From Cladopsammia gracilis (Eukaryota > Cnidaria > Anthozoa > Scleractinia > Dendrophylliidae), in assembly GCA_022457155.1 (NCBI GenBank), contig JAJGOT010000137.1, positions 616,501 through 680,500 on the forward strand: a stretch of 64,000 bases of DNA, written 5' to 3'. The notes beneath the pieces are model-generated. The model had not been told where the DNA came from. It did not search any database and worked only from the letters and a program-made list of their open reading frames with translations. Made by a program: the position numbers and the translations under genes. Below are positions 46,513 to 56,861 of this stretch, piece by piece (the stretch's first letter is position 1; the number at the start of each line of letters is the position of its first letter).

Positions 46513-46861
46513 CATCCCTTTTATGGCTCACCCTTTGGATAGAGAGAAGTCAACATGCATATTAGGATCGGAAATTACGCATGCGCGGGTAAATTCCAAC
46601 CAGTCTGCACGCTTCAGAGACCGGAAGGAGAATTTGTAGTGTTGGCATCAGTTGGCATCAGGGCTTTATGTAAAAAGATCCACCATCTAAACGTAATAAT
46701 CTAAACGTAATAGCCTGCGTAGATGGCGGTTTCTTTGGCCAGAGTTTGCCACAAGGAAACCGACAACTGCTTAGTATTCGGATAGTATTTTTATAACTTC
46801 GAGAAGCATGGCAGCAATCTTTAGAATAGTTACATTAAAATTTAAAAAAAGTTATTTTATA

Positions 46862-46975
46862 CTGACTCGCATGGCTCGCATGACTCGCATGTTGACTCGC
46901 ATGGCTCGCATGTTGACTCGCATGGCTCGCATGTTGACTCGCATGGCTCGCTGACTCGCTGGCTCGCATATTATA
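46862..46975. repeat. CTCGCATGG / CTCGCATGT tandem array
   Basis: Repeats of GACTCGCATGGCTCGCATGT about every 24 bp. Inverse copies are at 45105-45150. The minus strand reads as a SHASQHA repeat, an artefact. Confidence 0.9.
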
Positions 46976-47742
46976 CACACTCGTTTGTGTAAATGGTAAG
47001 GAAAACTTCAGAAAGGGAAATTCCGTTTGAGATTGGCGTGTACCATTTACCATTTGACACCAGAAACAAGCTGAGTAACCACACTTACGCGTCAAAACTG
47101 GCGTAGGGTCTGGAACTGGTAGATAAAAGCAAATGGTACACACATTTCCGTTCGGAAATTTCCGTTGGGAATTTTGGACTACCTTTCAAGAAATCCCGTT
47201 TTCCCGTGGAAATTTCCGTTCGGGAAGAAAAAATAGTCTTCCCATTTACATTCCATCCGAAATTTCCGGATTTTTTGGGTAAATGGTAAACAACCTCTAT
47301 CTCAGCGATCGTAGCGATCGTAGCGATCATATGGAAACCACTCTCCAGCGATCGCAGCGATCGCAGCGACAGCAAAAACACCAAGATGCACTGCGTATGC
47401 CCACTCAAAGGGTGCGATTTGGCCCTTTTTATGGAAGAAGTGCAAAGATACGACTGTCTTTATATCAAATTTTAAAAACAATTCACAGCCGCTATGTTGA
47501 ATTTCAAGAATGAGGCGAAACGATATTGTCAGACCCATGTCCCCTCGATCTTCATTCACTTTCTCGGCGATCGTAGCGATCGCAGCGATCATATGGAAAC
47601 CATCAATCGCTGCGATCGCTGAACTATTTTTTTCAGTGATCGCAGCGATCGCAACGATCGTAGCGATCGTAGCGATCGTAGCGATCGTAGCGATCATATG
47701 GAAACCGGGCTAAATGCACTTGGGACTCGGGGCCGCTTGTTT

Positions 47743-48123
47743 ATGGCTGTTTCTGCCCGAGCATAAACTGGAGTTAATGTTTAGCTCAATTGAACCTAAA
47801 GCTCTCTGCAGTTGCTAGTGATTTCCCGTTAATCGACCTTTTGTACTTTGTATTGTAACATGTACTTTTACCCGTGCCCTAAAGCTCCCTGCTGCTTGCC
47901 AGTGCTTTCCCGGTAATCGATTTTTTGTACTTTGCATTGTAACACGTACTTTTACCCGCGCTCTATTCTTAACGGCCAATTAGATTTCAAGCCTGCACGT
48001 GTTCAGAGAGTATCAGCCAATCAGCTTCACCCTAAACTTGCCGTGTTTACGTTCATGTACATCGGTCGCGGCCGATCTCCCCATTCAGCTCAGTTTCACC
48101 GCTAAAGTCAAGTGTTTATTTTT
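47743..48123 (+). repeat. Ngaro split repeat A1
   Basis: Begins ATGGCTGTTTCTGCCCGAGC and ends GTCAAGTGTTTATTTTT. The partner A2 is at 52578-52958. It probably contains the promoter, since it lies just before gag. Confidence 0.92.
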
Positions 48124-49350
48124 AAAGCCTCTACGTTCTCCTTTCGTGCTACCATGAGTAATTATGCCCAACTAACGAACGAAGTCCTTCGGCTTCTGTG
48201 CCAGCAAAAAAGCCTCCCAGTTACGGGCAACAGACACGCTCTGATCGAGCGCCTCAAGGCAAACCCTAACGCCAAGAGACCAGCAAATCGCGTAGCCGAT
48301 CGTGCCCCAGCCACACGAGGGAAAAGGCGAAAACCGTCTTCAACAACAACACGTAACTCGGCGCCTAACCCACCAAGCAACGTAGATGCCGCCGAAGAGA
48401 TTCTCGACGAGCCGATCGAGACAGATAACACTGAAACGACTCTTTCAGAGCCTTCTTCTTCAGAAGCTTCTCGCGAACCCCAGCCTCCGATCACCGTGGA
48501 CCAAATTACCACGATTGTCTCAGCCATCGTTGAGAGCAAAATGGCCGCCCTTTCTCCCTTACCACCACGACAAGCAAGCCCTGCAAATGTCAACTTTGGT
48601 GATCCAAACACCGTCCAGCAGCTGCTCACACCTTCAACCGGTCCTCCAAATCCTGGCGACATCGCGGCCCATGTCGACGACAAAACTCGGAAAGCAATAG
48701 TTAACGGTGAGTACGTTGATTTTGTATCGCTGCTACACGAAAATTCCACTGCCCCCTCCAACATTCACGATCTACTTACCCTTAGCATTAATGGTGAATC
48801 CCTGCCGATTTCGTTTCCTAGCCAGAGAAGAGCTAAGAAAGTCCCCATCGATTCTTTCGATCGATGGCTGTCGGCTTTTTCTGTTTTTTCCACCGTCCTG
48901 CTATCAGCCTTTCCACATCGGGCTGTGGAAATGTTCGCGTACCTCCATATCATTCAGTCCGCGAACAAAAAATTCTTGGGTCTTTCCTGGCTGGCATACG
49001 ACATTGATTTTAGAAGGAGGGCTGCCCGGGACCCGACCCTATCATGGAGCAAAATACACCCCCAGTTGTACCTAGAGAAATTTACTGGCCTTTCACGATC
49101 AGCCTGCTTTACCTGTGGCGGAGCTGACCACATGTCTCACTCCTGCCCTTTATCTCCCCATAGGGATAAGTCAAGCCCAGTTAGTGACCCCTGCCGTAAC
49201 TTCAACCGGGGTTTCCCCTGCACCAGGACACCGTGCCCCTACCCACACCGCTGCTCAGTCGACAACTGCGACGAAGCCCACCCTGCAACCTCGCACTCCA
49301 GCCAGCGCCATAGCAAGTCTGCAAAGCCAAGTGATCACAAGCATCGATGA
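48112..49350 (+). CDS. Ngaro ORF1: gag-like protein with SAP-like and zinc-finger motifs
   Basis: 412 codons; the better start is probably the ATG at 48154 (MSNYAQLTNEV). The N-terminus (LTNEVLRLLCQQKSLPVTGN then RHALIERL) is a SAP-type DNA-binding helix pair. A Ser/Pro/Thr-rich stretch follows, then a helical core (about residues 230-320). The C-terminus has a CCHC knuckle (CFTCGGADHMSHSC) and a CCCH-like group (CRNFNRGFPC…CPYPH). It would package the RNA. It ends before the RT frame; the spacer 49351-49434 is open in other frames. Confidence 0.82.
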   Translation: MFIFKASTFSFRATMSNYAQLTNEVLRLLCQQKSLPVTGNRHALIERLKANPNAKRPANRVADRAPATRGKRRKPSSTTTRNSAPNPPSNVDAAEEILDEPIETDNTETTLSEPSSSEASREPQPPITVDQITTIVSAIVESKMAALSPLPPRQASPANVNFGDPNTVQQLLTPSTGPPNPGDIAAHVDDKTRKAIVNGEYVDFVSLLHENSTAPSNIHDLLTLSINGESLPISFPSQRRAKKVPIDSFDRWLSAFSVFSTVLLSAFPHRAVEMFAYLHIIQSANKKFLGLSWLAYDIDFRRRAARDPTLSWSKIHPQLYLEKFTGLSRSACFTCGGADHMSHSCPLSPHRDKSSPVSDPCRNFNRGFPCTRTPCPYPHRCSVDNCDEAHPATSHSSQRHSKSAKPSDHKHR

Positions 49351-49434
49351 ATTCATTTCTAACTTAAACCACGTACCCCTGTTAATGTTGATCTGCTTGA
49401 ATCTTACCTTGAGGGCCACCCAGACCCGCAATTT

Positions 49435-50259
49435 GTGAATTCTCTTTGCTTGGGTTTACGGGAGGGCTTTCGGATTGGCTATTCAGGTCCCCGGACAACC
49501 TCATCCTACCCTAACCTGCGCTCAGCTTACCTGCACCCAGCAATTTTGGAACAAAACCTCTTAACGGAGGTCCTTAGTGGCCACACCGCTGGGCCCTTCC
49601 TGTCCCCCCCCTTTAGCAATTTTCGCATCTCCCCATTGGGCCTTGTTCCCAAAAAACACTCAGACAAATGGCGTACTATCTTCCACCTCTCCTACCCAAA
49701 AACCTCAACCTCCAGTATCAATGCCAACATCCCTATTGAGGAATACACTTTACAGTACATTACAATTGACAATGCCATCCATCTCCTCCTCTCCCTCGGG
49801 AAGGGGGCTTTTATGTCCAAGACAGACATCCAGTCTGCCTTCCACATAATCCCCATACACCCCCTAGACTGGGAATTGTTAGGCATGCAATGGAAAGGGC
49901 TTTATTTTTTCGACACCGTGCTCCCCTTTGGGCTTCGGAGCGCCCCTTTCCTTTTTAACATGCTCTCTGATGCTCTGGAGTGGATTATCTGCAACAAGCT
50001 CAACATAAGGGGGGTCATGCACATCCTAGATGATTTCTTCATTGCCCTCCCCCCCCCTCGTTCCCAATGTTCCACAGCCCTATGTCATCTTCTAACATTA
50101 TTTACCGACCTCGATATCCCTCTCGCCCCGGGTAAGACTTTTTCCCCCTCTACACAACTGGAATTTATGGGAATCCTACTGGATTCCTCCCAAATGGAAG
50201 CCAGACTCCCGGAAGATAGCTCTCTAGGCTCCATTCCCTTGTCTCCTCCTGGCAGTTAA
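49435..50259 (+). pseudogene. Ngaro reverse transcriptase (frame-broken)
   Basis: RT blocks in order: PLGLVPKKHSDKWRTIFHLS, TDIQSAFHIIPIHPLDWELLG, a PFGLRSAPFLFNMLSDAL palm block, and the catalytic HILDDFF (the xxDD box; DIRS-group elements use such variants), then LEFMGILLDS. The frame is lost near 50217, apparently by loss of one base in the GAAGATAGCTC stretch; the continuation to RNase H is in the neighbouring frame. RT active-site residues look intact. Recent and nearly complete, but this copy cannot make the full polyprotein unless frameshifting occurs. Confidence 0.85.
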
Positions 50260-50960
50260 AAACCAGCTGTCGCCTACGCGACTTACAATCACTTATAGGG
50301 TCCCTCCAGTTCGCATGCAAAGTAGTGGCACCAGGCCGCCCCTTCCTCCGCCGCATGATTTCCCTAACCCGTGGCATGTCAAATCCCAATGCCTTTATCC
50401 GCCTAAATAAGGAATTCCACAAAGACCTCGATTTGTGGGCACACTTCCTGGCTTCCTGGAATGGGGTTAACCTGTTTTTACCCCCTTTTTCCCCCTGTTC
50501 CGATTTCGTTCCCCTTTACACCGATGCCTCTGGGTCTATTGGTTATGGAGCATATCTCCACCCCTTTTGGTTTAATGGTAAATGGCTCTCCCAGCACTGC
50601 CTTGCCTCCTCCCCAGATATAAGTATTGCCTGGCAGGAACTTTTTCCCATATACTTAGCCTGTGCCCTGTGGGGGTCCTTGTGGTGCAATAGGCATGTGC
50701 GCTTCTATTGCGACAACCAAGCGGTGGTGTCCATCATTAACACTAAGAGCTCCAAAATCCCTCGTATCATGGATCTCCTTAGGCCCATTACCCTTTTCAC
50801 CCTCCAGCATAATTTCACCCTAACAGCAGTTCACTTAGAGGGCCTCCAGAATGGTGTTGCTGACTCCCTTTCTCGTTTCCAGATGGAGCGTTTCAGGGAG
50901 CTGGCACCAGAAGCCTCGCCTACTCGCTACCCCATCCCGGAATATCTGATCCATATTTAA
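50218..50960 (+). pseudogene. Ngaro RNase H domain
   Basis: Open in the frame shifted by -1 from RT. It contains FVPLYTDASGSIGYGAYLHP (catalytic Asp of TDAS), the WQELFPIYLACALWG Glu helix, and the VRFYCDNQAVVSIINT Asp block (CDNQ). The end, ENGVADSLSR-like (LQNGVADSLSRF), is the usual RNase H terminus (NxxADxLSR). A second -1 shift leads to the recombinase. Confidence 0.85.
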
Positions 50961-51982
50961 CCAACAAAGTTTCCGCTTACCTATGGGGCTCCCTGGCACC
51001 TTCCACAAAAAGAACCTACGCATCGGGAGAAAAACAATTTATCCTTTTCTGCCTTAAATACGGTCTAACAACACCTGCCACCCCCTTGCTCCCAACTAAG
51101 GAGGTTACATTGATCTATTTCATATCCCATTTAGCTGAATATGTTAAGTTTCACACTATTAAAGTTTATCTAGCAGCGATACACAATTTACATGTAGAGT
51201 TCAACTGCCACCTCAACTTTGCAGCCATGCCTCGCCTCCAAAACACCCTCCGTGGGATAAAACGTACCCTGGGCATGTCCAGACGGAACCGTCAGCCCAT
51301 TACCCTTTTTATCCTCGAAAAAATTTTCAAACTGCTTGCCCCCAATCATTCGCTTGACGTCGATACCGTTATGCTTTGGGCCGCCTTTACCTTAGCTTTC
51401 TTTGGCTTCTTGAGGTGCAGTGAACTCACATGTAATGGTCAATTCGACCACAACGTACACCTCACCCGTGAGGACATTACCTTCTTCCCGAACATCACAA
51501 ATCCACAACACATTAAAGTCTGCATCAAGAAGTCTAAGACAGACCCGTTCCGGCAAACGTCACTCATCACCATCGCCAAATCACAGTCTACGGTGTGTGC
51601 AGTGTCTGCAATAAGAGAATTCATTCTACAAACACCAGATTCCACCCCGCAAAGCCCCTTGTTCCAGTTTACCGATGGTACCTTTCTCTCACGGCGTACC
51701 CTTGCCTCCAACTTACACACCTTGCTTGATCTGTGTGGCCTCCAATCCAAGCGCTACAACACCCACAGCTTCCGAATCGGTGCAGCAACAACAGCAGCTG
51801 CCGCTGGCCTGCCATCCTGGCTGATCAAAATACTTGGCCGCTGGCGCTCCGATGCATATGAAAGGTACATTCACCTCCCTCAAGCTACCATCCTGGAAGT
51901 ACCATCTACCATGACCACCTACCACCACGACCGCGATCACACCTGTATGGACAACCTCACAACCTTTGATCCATGGCAATGA
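50930..51982 (+). CDS. Ngaro tyrosine recombinase
   Basis: Open well before the first ATG at 51086: from about 50930 it reads DPYLTNKVSAYLWGSLAPST then KRTYASGEKQFILF, the N-terminal SAM-like fold of tyrosine recombinases. Catalytic residues are visible: Arg in FFGFLRCSELT, HxxR in NTHSFRIGAATTAAAAG, Trp/Arg in LGRWRSDA, and the nucleophile Tyr in YERYIHLP. It joins circular cDNA into the genome. In an intact element it is the last part of ORF2. Confidence 0.9.
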   Translation, partial: PHPGISDPYLTNKVSAYLWGSLAPSTKRTYASGEKQFILFCLKYGLTTPATPLLPTKEVTLIYFISHLAEYVKFHTIKVYLAAIHNLHVEFNCHLNFAAMPRLQNTLRGIKRTLGMSRRNRQPITLFILEKIFKLLAPNHSLDVDTVMLWAAFTLAFFGFLRCSELTCNGQFDHNVHLTREDITFFPNITNPQHIKVCIKKSKTDPFRQTSLITIAKSQSTVCAVSAIREFILQTPDSTPQSPLFQFTDGTFLSRRTLASNLHTLLDLCGLQSKRYNTHSFRIGAATTAAAAGLPSWLIKILGRWRSDAYERYIHLPQATILEVPSTMTTYHHDRDHTCMDNLTTFDPWQ

Positions 51983-52262
51983 TATGGACATAAAAACGCT
52001 GCTAACGTTCCTCTGTGGAACAGAACTTTGAACTCACAGGCCAGGTCTATGCCTGTACAATAGACACTAAGACAATTTTTCATAATATGGTATTTTATTT
52101 CTATTAGTTGTTATGAGAGTGGTAACTATGCGCGAGGAATCCTGCTGAGGCTACTAACAGTATGCTGCTTCGCACCATCCTGGGTGGGGTAACCGTTTGC
52201 TACTCGGAACCAAACAGCTCTCTTAGCAGCCTCAGTGTGGGAGGATTCTGTTCCAGAATTAT

Positions 52263-52578
52263 GGGGGGAAGCGTTGCTGGCGACAACCCTTCAGTCCCAC
52301 ACTGAAGCGATGCCTGGGTTGCCTTAGCTTGGGTGATAAACGGTGGTGATGTCCACTTCCCCTTGCTAAGCGACCTTCTAGGAGCTTGGCATAGGTACAC
52401 GCTGCTCAGAGTAGCTGTGCTCCATGACACCCATCTCATGGTTTATATGCCACTCGCTGACCGGCTAGCCCCATTGACTGGCCTCGCACGCGGCAGGCAG
52501 CACTTGGGTCCTGGACAACGCTTATCCCCCAACCTTCTCCCACAAAATGTGTGCCTTTCAATTGTGCGTGGACATTAA
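52263..52578 (+). repeat. Ngaro split repeat B1
   Basis: GGGGGGAAGCGTTGCTGGCG through CGTGGACATTAA, repeated at 53107-53422. It abuts A2 directly, as expected from the Ngaro replication scheme. Confidence 0.93.
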
Positions 52579-52958
52579 TGGCTGTTTCTGCCCGAGCATA
52601 AACTGGAGTTAATGTTTAGCTCAATTGAACCTAAAGCTCTCTGCGGTTGCTAGTGATTTCCCGTTAATCGACCTTTTGTACTTTGTATTGTAACATGTAC
52701 TTTTACCCGTGCCCTAAAGCTCCCTGCTGCTTGCCAGTGCTTTCCCGGTAATCGATTTTTTGTACTTTGCATTGTAACATGTACTTTTACCCGCGCTCTA
52801 TTCTTAACGGCCAATTAGATTTCAAGCCTGCACGTGTTCAGAGAGTATCAGCCAATCAGCTTCACCCTAAACTTGCCGTGTTTACGTTCATGTACATCGG
52901 TCGCGGCCGATCTCCCCATTCAGCTCAGTTTCACCGCTAAAGTCAAGTGTTTATTTTT
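52578..52958 (+). repeat. Ngaro split repeat A2
   Basis: 381-bp copy of A1 (47743-48123). Confidence 0.93.
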
Positions 52959-53106
52959 CCACCCACCCACCCACTGCAGTATATAAAGTTATTGTTACCA
53001 CTCTCTGGTTATAACATTTCTTCTGTATTCAAAACAAAAACTATATATATATATATAATATACATTTGTAATTCGTTATGTGGTTTTAGTGTTAATAAAT
53101 GGTTTG

Positions 53107-53422
53107 GGGGGGAAGCGTTGCTGGCGACAACCCTTCAGTCCCACACTGAAGCGATGCCTGGGTTGCCTTAGCTTGGGTGATAAACGGTGGTGATGTCCAC
53201 TTCCCCTTGCTAAGCGACCTTCTAGGAGCTTGGCATAGGTACACGCTGCTCAGAGTAGCTGTGCTCCATGACACCCATCTCATGGTTTATATGCCACTCG
53301 CTGACCGGCTAGCCCCATTGACTGGCCTCGCACGCGGCAGGCAGCACTTGGGTCCTGGACAACGCTTATCCCCCAACCTTCTCCCACAAAATGTGTGCCT
53401 TTCAATTGTGCGTGGACATTAA
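53107..53422 (+). repeat. Ngaro split repeat B2 (3' end)
   Basis: Copy of B1 with one extra G at the start. A 148-bp spacer with a TCCACCCACCCA tract and an (AT)n stretch separates it from A2. Confidence 0.93.
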
Positions 53423-53609
53423 CAACCATGGTCTTCAAGTCAAAGCGACAAACAGTTTTATCTTCCTTGCAATTTTCCTATATATTACGTTTGCAGCCAG
53501 CCGTTCGGCCGCGAGCTGTTCCAAATAATTCTTTAGCCGTTCAGCGGTTCGAAATAATAATATTCTTTAGCCATTTCAGTACAGCCGGATTGATGTTTTT
53601 ATCGAACGA

Positions 53610-53760
53610 GTGACCAAGCCGTTCGAACGAATTCATCTTTTTAGCGAATGAGTGACCAAGTCGTTCGAACGGATTCATGTTTTTAGCGAACGAGTGAGCA
53701 AGCCGTTCGAACGGATTGATGTTTCTACAGAACGGCTGACCAAACCGTTCGAACGAATGC
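53610..53760. repeat. Right subterminal array, 42-bp units
   Basis: CGTTCGAACG at 53620, 53662, 53704 and 53746, exactly 42 bp apart, in inverted orientation to the array at 42.28-42.41 kb. Confidence 0.9.
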
Positions 53761-54306
53761 AAATTTATTTCGAATGGCTAACAAACGGGTTGTAAACGGA
53801 ATTCTGCTCGAAAACGGAAAGTCGTTAGTGTACATTTTCGCGTGAAAGGTCACATTTTACAGTAACAGATCACGTTTCAAAATTTTATGAATTCAAATAA
53901 ATTTTACAATCAATGGTCGGTTTGTAACCTTTTCTAAAATTTTATAAAAATTTATAACTGACAGCCGACAGACTTTTTCAAAATTTAACAATTTTTATTA
54001 TGAATTTAGACTGACAGACTGAAATGACATTCACTCAGTACACAGTCAGTCAGTACGTCATGTAATATCAAGCAAGTGTAATAACAGCAAGTGACATCAC
54101 TTCTGGCTTTTGTGGAAAGTGCGGATTTTGTTCATTAAAATGAAATCCAGGAAAGCCAGAAATGACTGTGTTAGTGTAAAACAATCCTTGCTTTCCTGGC
54201 AATTATGTTATTTTTTTTGGTTAGTTTACATTCTTGCTAGGTAATTTTCTCTCTGAGTTTTTCAGTTTTTCCCTACACTGAAACCAATACAACTGAATTT
54301 GATTAA

Positions 54307-54866
54307 AGTGCCCCTTAATGATCAAATTTTTGATTTTCATTTTTTACATTTTCGTGTAGAATTATAGACTTTCTTACTCATCTTGCCAAATTTCAATCCA
54401 TTACGAACATCAGAAGTCATTTTATTTTAACATTTATTTCCAAGAATTTACTTCCGCCATTAATCAACCTTGTTCCAAGACGTGGTTGCGAATGAGAGAT
54501 AGTAACGTCAAAGACTCAAGCGTACCGCACTGGTTGAAATTATAATAACAATCAGCATAGAAAATTGCACGAAGAACAAGTCCAAAGTTTTTGTTGCTTT
54601 TCGCATGATTTTCAATACTTATTGTTATAATTATAATTTCAACCCGCGAGGTATGTTTGAGTCTTTGATGTCACTTTCTCCCATTCGCAACCAAGCCTTG
54701 GAACAAGGTTGATTAATGGCGGCCTTAATTTCTCGGAAATAAATGTTAAAATAAAATGACTTCTGATGTTCGTAATGAATTGAAATTTGGCAAGATGAGT
54801 AAGAAAGTCTAATTGTACACGAAAATGTAAAAAAATGAAAATCAAAAATTTGATCACAGGGGCACT
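54307..54866. mobile_element. TTAA-flanked snap-back MITE
   Basis: TTAA at 54303-54306 and 54867-54870. The ends AGTGCCCCTTAATGATCAAA and AGTGCCCCTGTGATCAAA are inverted, and the arms of about 250 bp pair (CCAAATTTCAATCCATTACG with CGTAATGAATTGAAATTTGG). Confidence 0.9.
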
Positions 54867-55157
54867 TTAAGCTTTAGGCAGAGCATCTTGGCATTTTGAT
54901 TAATCTGCACAGTACTTTTTGACATTATTTTTTATTATACATACATGTATCATACATATCATATCAACACCTCCATTCATTTATAACAATCCAGGAATTT
55001 GCCAAAGATGTTTATGAGAAAATGTTAAATAATTACTAGTCATTTTAATAATAAAAGCTGAGCGAGCAAGGTTATTACTACAGTAGCTGATGATACATCG
55101 GAGGAATTTATACATCTTACTTGAAAAAGAAACAAACAAATCAAACAAAAAAAAATT

Positions 55158-56861
55158 AGCCTGCGTAGCAAGCGTTCCTGTACAAATGAATTTTTCCCCA
55201 TTCTGGCGGCGCGAAAATTGGGGCGAGAGCAAAAAATGGGACGACGGGGGTGAGAGTGGGGAAGCGAGGGAACGCTTGCCTGCAAACCACATGATTTTGA
55301 AAAATGCCCACCGATTTGTCACGCTTCATTTTATTCGCCGATTGACAGCTTGTCAACAAATTAGCCAATTATAGATTACCGGATGTAGAATTTGGTAAAC
55401 GGTTGAAATCTCTTCACTGATTCATGGAATCAATAAACCTTCTCGCCATTTCAAAACAATGTTGACTTAAATTAGAAGAAATGTCCGTATATTTGCTTGC
55501 CTTGACTTATTGAATCCAACACTGGTTAACAGAACCGGTGAAATAATTCCCGCTAATAAAAATATAACACAACAGCTACTCAGCTCAACTACTCAAGACG
55601 CGACTGTCCCGCTATAAAGTTTGTTTACGGTTATGTTTATATTTCAAGTTCAAAATTGATGTTCGCTTTTCTTGATATTTTCTGACTTTTCTATGGTACG
55701 AGCACTAATCACTCAGCTTCATTTTATCTTATATTTTGCTGTGAGCAAAATAAAATTCGAATCGGTCCACAAATGCAAATAGATCTTCTCACAAACGCCA
55801 CGCCACTTGGAGCTTGCCGGATGTAGTCACTTTTTTCAATTCAACGCCAATAAAAACAAACAGCCGCCAAAATAGACCACTTTCAACTTTAAAATTTGGG
55901 ATGAAATCGTGGAGCCAATTGGAGTCAATTAGGTTTTTGAGAAAGTCTAAACCTTAAATGACTGGATTTGGGTATTATTTGGCTTTTGACTCGCCGTTTT
56001 TGTATCGATCAAACCAATTTAAAACACGCATTACCGATGACTATACAAACAGATATGAATGACAACAGTCAAACTATACCAAGCTTATACCACGATAATT
56101 TTTTTCAACGGGTCTACTCTGCAAGTCTAAGAATAAGATTTCCTGGCCTATTATTAATAGAGGAATAAGGTATGTATTGTTTTGAAATTCTTTCCATGCC
56201 TTTACATTAAAGCGAGGAAATCCTTGTGTAACTTTGACTAAAATATGTCCTTTGTGCATATCGTCCAAGCAATCCAGTTTTTCATTTAAATCGCACGCCG
56301 TCATCCCCATATAATTTACCTCTTACTACCACTTGATCCCGAATTATGCTTTGCAATGAAGAAATAAAAATAATACTGGAGTAGCCTGTACCTCCTTGTC
56401 TTTTACTTCAAACAACTGAAAAACTCTTGCCGAATCCTGTTGGCAATACGGCCATTAAATCTTTGCCGTTAAAAAGATGGCGCATTGCCCTTTCTTGTTC
56501 CGTTTTCAAAGTAAAAGCAAGCCCCGCTTCGCTCAGCTCTGATACAACTTCGTTCAAACACGTTTCAAAATCTTTCACATGTTCTCCGAGCTCCTTTTTG
56601 ATCTTTTATCCTTTGATCGCAAGTCATGCTCAAAAATTGATAGCTACTTGTCAAACCTGTCACTCAAGGCGACCACACTGCACCAATCAGGAGCCCCGTT
56701 TGTGAACGAACGGGTTTTTCAAAATCGTGGGGTTTGCAGGCAAGCGTTCCCTCTCCTCCCCACTCCCACCCCCATCCTCCGATTTTTTGCTCTCGCCTCA
56801 ATTTTCGCGTGGCCAGAATGCGGAAATATTCGTTCGTATGGGAACGATTGCTACGCAGGCT
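55158..56861. mobile_element. AGCCTGCGTAGC-type TIR element carrying a RecQ-like fragment
   Basis: The ends AGCCTGCGTAGCAAGCGTTC and TTGCTACGCAGGCT are inverted with roughly 190-bp diverged arms. The direct repeat AAAAAAAATT sits immediately outside both ends. The TIR start is shared with the MITE at 33480, which has a 9-bp duplication. Inside is a helicase fragment on the minus strand. Confidence 0.8.
56074..56700 (-). pseudogene. RecQ-like helicase fragment
   Basis: Minus strand: SELSEAGLAFTLKTEQERAM then RHLFNGKDLMAVLPTGFGKS. The latter is the helicase motif I (Walker A) block of RecQ helicases (GKDLxAxLPTGxGKS), at about 56424-56490. Further on, a second ORF (56310-56074) reads TACDLNEKLDCLDDMHKG, reminiscent of the region after motif Ia. 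No DEAH box or later motifs remain. It may be a captured host exon or a remnant of an autonomous element that encodes such a helicase. Confidence 0.65.

Larger units (their letters stand above)
45037..47295. mobile_element. Inner TIR element (GGTTGTTTACCATTTAC ends)
   Basis: GGTTGTTTACCATTTAC at 45037 is inverted at 47279-47295. Subterminal GCGAGTCATGCGAGTC words (45100-45150) are inverted at 46862-46975. Further GTAAATGGTA copies at 46994 and 47041 suggest partial tandem ends. No ORF of note. Confidence 0.7.
44880..47711. mobile_element. Fold-back element built of GATCGC repeats
   Basis: The ends AGCCCGGTTTCCATATGATC and, inverted, GATCATATGGAAACCGGGCT border arrays of 9-bp words (GCGATCGTA, GCGATCGCA) at 44897-45025 and 47300-47695. 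ATATGGAAACC is repeated within each array. The arrays give meaningless AIAAIA / DRSDRS reading frames. Two other elements are nested inside. Confidence 0.88.
47743..53422 (+). mobile_element. Ngaro-type (DIRS-like) tyrosine-recombinase retrotransposon
   Basis: Split direct repeats in the order A1 (47743-48123), ORFs, B1 (52263-52578), A2 (52578-52958), B2 (53107-53422). This is the diagnostic layout of Ngaro elements, which integrate through a circular intermediate using a tyrosine recombinase and leave no target duplication. A1/A2 differ at very few bases and B1/B2 essentially by one G, so the insertion is recent. The coding region spans gag, RT, RNase H and recombinase, with two frame breaks. 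Confidence 0.93.
42121..53854. mobile_element. 11.7-kb TIR-bounded unit with subterminal 42-bp palindrome arrays
   Basis: The 40-bp ends (TGTGACCTTTCACGCGAAAA, then YGTACACTAACRACTTTCCG) at 42121-42160 and inverted at 53815-53854 differ at two positions. Each is followed inward by a four-unit array with CGTTCGAACG every 42 bp. The enclosed DNA is a nest of other elements. No transposase belonging to this TIR was identified, and a target duplication was not resolved. It could be one large transposon filled by later insertions, or two inverted solo ends. Confidence 0.75.

Noticed and set aside
47283..47713. ORFs reading AIAAIA, DRSDRS or similar
   Set aside because: Direct translation of GATCGC repeat arrays in a fold-back element.
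48162..48764. 200-codon minus-strand ORF
   Set aside because: Antisense shadow of the Ngaro gag gene, which has domain support on the plus strand.
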